Program-made: the position numbers and the translations under genes
The notes under the pieces: model-generated
What the model was told of the DNA's origin: nothing
The model's database searches: none
The model's input: the letters and a program-made list of their open reading frames with translations, nothing else
Shown here: in pieces, positions 62,454-64,000 of the stretch
How positions within the stretch are numbered: position 1 is the first letter of the stretch
Layout of the letters: each line of letters opens with the position of its first letter
From: Polyangium jinanense
GTDB lineage: Bacteria > Myxococcota > Polyangia > Polyangiales > Polyangiaceae
DNA length: 64,000 bases
Direction: 5' to 3'
Assembly: GCF_028435365.1 (NCBI RefSeq)
Contig: NZ_JAGTJJ010000001.1
Location: 434,001 to 498,000 of the forward strand

Positions 62454-64000
62454 CTACGCACCGGCGGAGGACGATCGCACCGCCTCTTCGTCATCCGCCG
62501 CGAGAGAGCGCTCGACGGCAGCGCGCGCCTCGGCGCTGTCCGCGCGGGGCAGCCGAATCCGAAACCGCGCGCCCCCGAGCGGTGAGGTCGTGGCCTCGAT
62601 GATGCCGCCGTGATCGACGACGATTTTCTTCACGATGGTAAGCCCGAGCCCCGTGCCGTCGCGCTTCGTCGTCACGTAAGGATCGAAGAGCACATCGCGC
62701 ACCTCGGTCGCAATGCCCGGGCCATCGTCGTCCACGTCGACGACGTACGAGCCGCCCACGGTCCGCGCCGAAACCATGACGCGCCCCCAGGTCCCCTCGC
62801 TCTTTCCGGCGCGCTTACGCGCATCGCGGAGCGCCTGCGCCGCATTCTGCACGACATTCGTGAGCACGCGGTGGAGCATTTCCCGATCGAGGACCGCGGG
62901 CATCGCGCCCTCGGGCACGTCGAAGCGCAGATCGATCCGCGAGAGCAGCGCCTCTTCGTCGGAGCTCATGGGGCCCTCCGTCCGGGCCGAGAAATGGTCC
63001 CGCTGCTCGCGCAAAAAGGTCCCGAGGTCGACGGACGCGAGCTCTGCCCGCGGCAGCCGCGCGAAGCTCGAGAACTCGCCGACGAGGCGGCGCAGCGTGC
63101 CCACTTCCTCCTCGACGACCTCCAGTGTGGTTTGCACGATGCGCCGATAATCGGGATCGTCGCCGGCATACCGGCGATGGCATTCCTGCACGGCGAGCTG
63201 GATCGGCGTGAGCGGATTCTTGATTTCGTGCGCGAGGTGCCGCGCCATCTTCTGCCATTCGCTCATGCGCCGGAGGAACTCGATCCGGGCGCGACTTTCG
63301 TCGAGTTCCTCGAGCATTCGATTGAACGCCCGCCCGAGGTCGCCGACCTCGTCGTCCCCCGTCACCGTGACCCGCACCGTCAAATCACCCGCCGCCACGG
63401 GACGCGTCGCCGCCGCGAGCTCGGCGATCCGCCGCGTGACGGGCCGTGCCACCACGATTCCGGTGAGCGCCGCGAGCAAGATCAAAAGCCCGAACAGGAG
63501 GCCAAACGCCCGCGTGTACGTCCGGTCGACGTACTCCTCGCGGTGATGCCGTTCGATCTGATGGTATGCCTGAACGAACTCCTGCGCGGACTCCATCTCG
63601 GCGAACCGCGCGTTTGGCGCGGCGAACGTGGCGACGAGGAAGGGGCCATCGTCCTCGGAGGCCTCGCCGAGCGGCCTGCGCACGAGCAGGGTGCGCTCCA
63701 CGGCCGGATCCACGGGCCGCTCGCGCTCGTGTTTGCCGAGGACCGCACCCGACGCATCCTCGATTTTCAGGGAGACGAGCGAGGGATGTGCGGAAAACTC
63801 CCGCGCGAGCTCGGCCGAGACCCGATCCCCCTCCCCCGCCTTCGCCACGCGGGAGAGCTCGGGCCGCATCGCAATGGCGTCGGCCTCGTACCGCATGCCT
63901 TGCTTGATCGTCTTCGCGAGGTCGGCATACACGCCGAGGGCCCGGTCGAGGTGCGCGCCGAACTCCGGCTGAAACGCGGTCGCGCTGACACGCGCCACCA
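62454..64000 (-). CDS. Sensor histidine kinase, NtrY-like (partial at window edge)
   Basis: The frame runs off the window, so the N-terminus is missing. The visible ~515 residues have an extracytoplasmic sensory segment (about 1-165), a membrane helix (FGLLFGLLILLAALTGIVVA), a HAMP domain (RPVTRRIAELAAATRPVAAGDLTVRV), HisKA with the phosphorylated His in ARHLAHEIKNPLTPIQL, and an ATPase domain (NVVQNAAQAL, VDDDGPGI, GTGLGLTIVKKIV). The HEIKNPLTPIQL text is typical of NtrY-type kinases. The cognate regulator would be outside the window. A 51-residue membrane protein follows. Confidence 0.92.
   Translation of the reverse strand, partial: VARVSATAFQPEFGAHLDRALGVYADLAKTIKQGMRYEADAIAMRPELSRVAKAGEGDRVSAELAREFSAHPSLVSLKIEDASGAVLGKHERERPVDPAVERTLLVRRPLGEASEDDGPFLVATFAAPNARFAEMESAQEFVQAYHQIERHHREEYVDRTYTRAFGLLFGLLILLAALTGIVVARPVTRRIAELAAATRPVAAGDLTVRVTVTGDDEVGDLGRAFNRMLEELDESRARIEFLRRMSEWQKMARHLAHEIKNPLTPIQLAVQECHRRYAGDDPDYRRIVQTTLEVVEEEVGTLRRLVGEFSSFARLPRAELASVDLGTFLREQRDHFSARTEGPMSSDEEALLSRIDLRFDVPEGAMPAVLDREMLHRVLTNVVQNAAQALRDARKRAGKSEGTWGRVMVSARTVGGSYVVDVDDDGPGIATEVRDVLFDPYVTTKRDGTGLGLTIVKKIVVDHGGIIEATTSPLGGARFRIRLPRADSAEARAAVERSLAADDEEAVRSSSAGA

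Overview
The window is 64 kb of very GC-rich chromosomal DNA with dense gene packing and no rRNA, tRNA, insertion sequence, prophage or CRISPR array that I can recognise. The style points to a myxobacterium, most likely Polyangiales: many Gly/Ser- or Cys-rich lipoproteins, a C-terminal tail of the MYXO-CTERM sorting type, several bactofilins, PAS/STAS and hybrid kinase regulators, and RCC1-, FG-GAP- and TSP3-repeat surface proteins. This placement is inferred from protein style and composition.

Layout. 1-3550: end of an RCC1-repeat protein, a lipoprotein, a PP2C phosphatase and two small unknowns. 3563-9362: a polyhydroxyalkanoate (PHA) island. On the minus strand lie phasin-like protein, acyl-CoA synthetase, short PhaE-like subunit and PhaC synthase; upstream of these is the regulator phaR, and diverging from phaR is a second acyl-CoA synthetase. 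Two matching TGTTGC-N3-GCAACAATG palindromes sit in the two control regions and look like PhaR operators. 9393-14553: response regulator, glyQ, a possible internally deleted Uma2-type gene, then a three-bactofilin run coupled to pyrE, and a membrane protein. 14594-20199: C25 (gingipain-type) lipoprotein, hybrid sensor kinase, an unknown and polyphosphate kinase 2. 20200-20945: a gene-free stretch with two nearly identical elements, each ending in a strong terminator hairpin with a C10 loop. 20946-28160: membrane proteins, an M74-like peptidase lipoprotein, a beta-propeller protein, an ALDH7-type dehydrogenase, radC and an unknown. 28278-28560: a 43-bp minisatellite. 28562-31748: HEAT-repeat protein, xseB and a cinA-type gene as a tight operon.

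31976-44929: a radical SAM enzyme with features of the MJ0619/Tes group, an intergenic cluster of perfect palindromes, a STAS-like protein, a TSP3 porin, a polytopic membrane protein diverging from murA-hisG, and three exported proteins (FG-GAP, zinc phospholipase C-like with a MYXO-CTERM tail, Cys-rich). 45057-53108: a six-gene minus-strand operon for reductive pyrimidine catabolism: mmsA, a beta-ureidopropionase-type amidohydrolase, hydA, preT, preA and an NCS1 nucleobase transporter. Together these can import uracil or thymine, reduce it, open the ring, release the beta-amino acid and oxidise the derived semialdehyde to an acyl-CoA; the transaminase is not here.

53369-64000: a translationally coupled pair of PAS-STAS (RsbR-like) proteins, a CAP-domain lipoprotein, an unknown, an SPFH protein, purM, a Nudix hydrolase, a flavin amine oxidase, an unknown, a 51-residue membrane protein and a sensor kinase that runs off the window. 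The most unusual features are the twin C10-loop RNA-like elements, the PhaR operator pair with the reduced synthase subunit, and the palindrome cluster at 33.9-34.1 kb.
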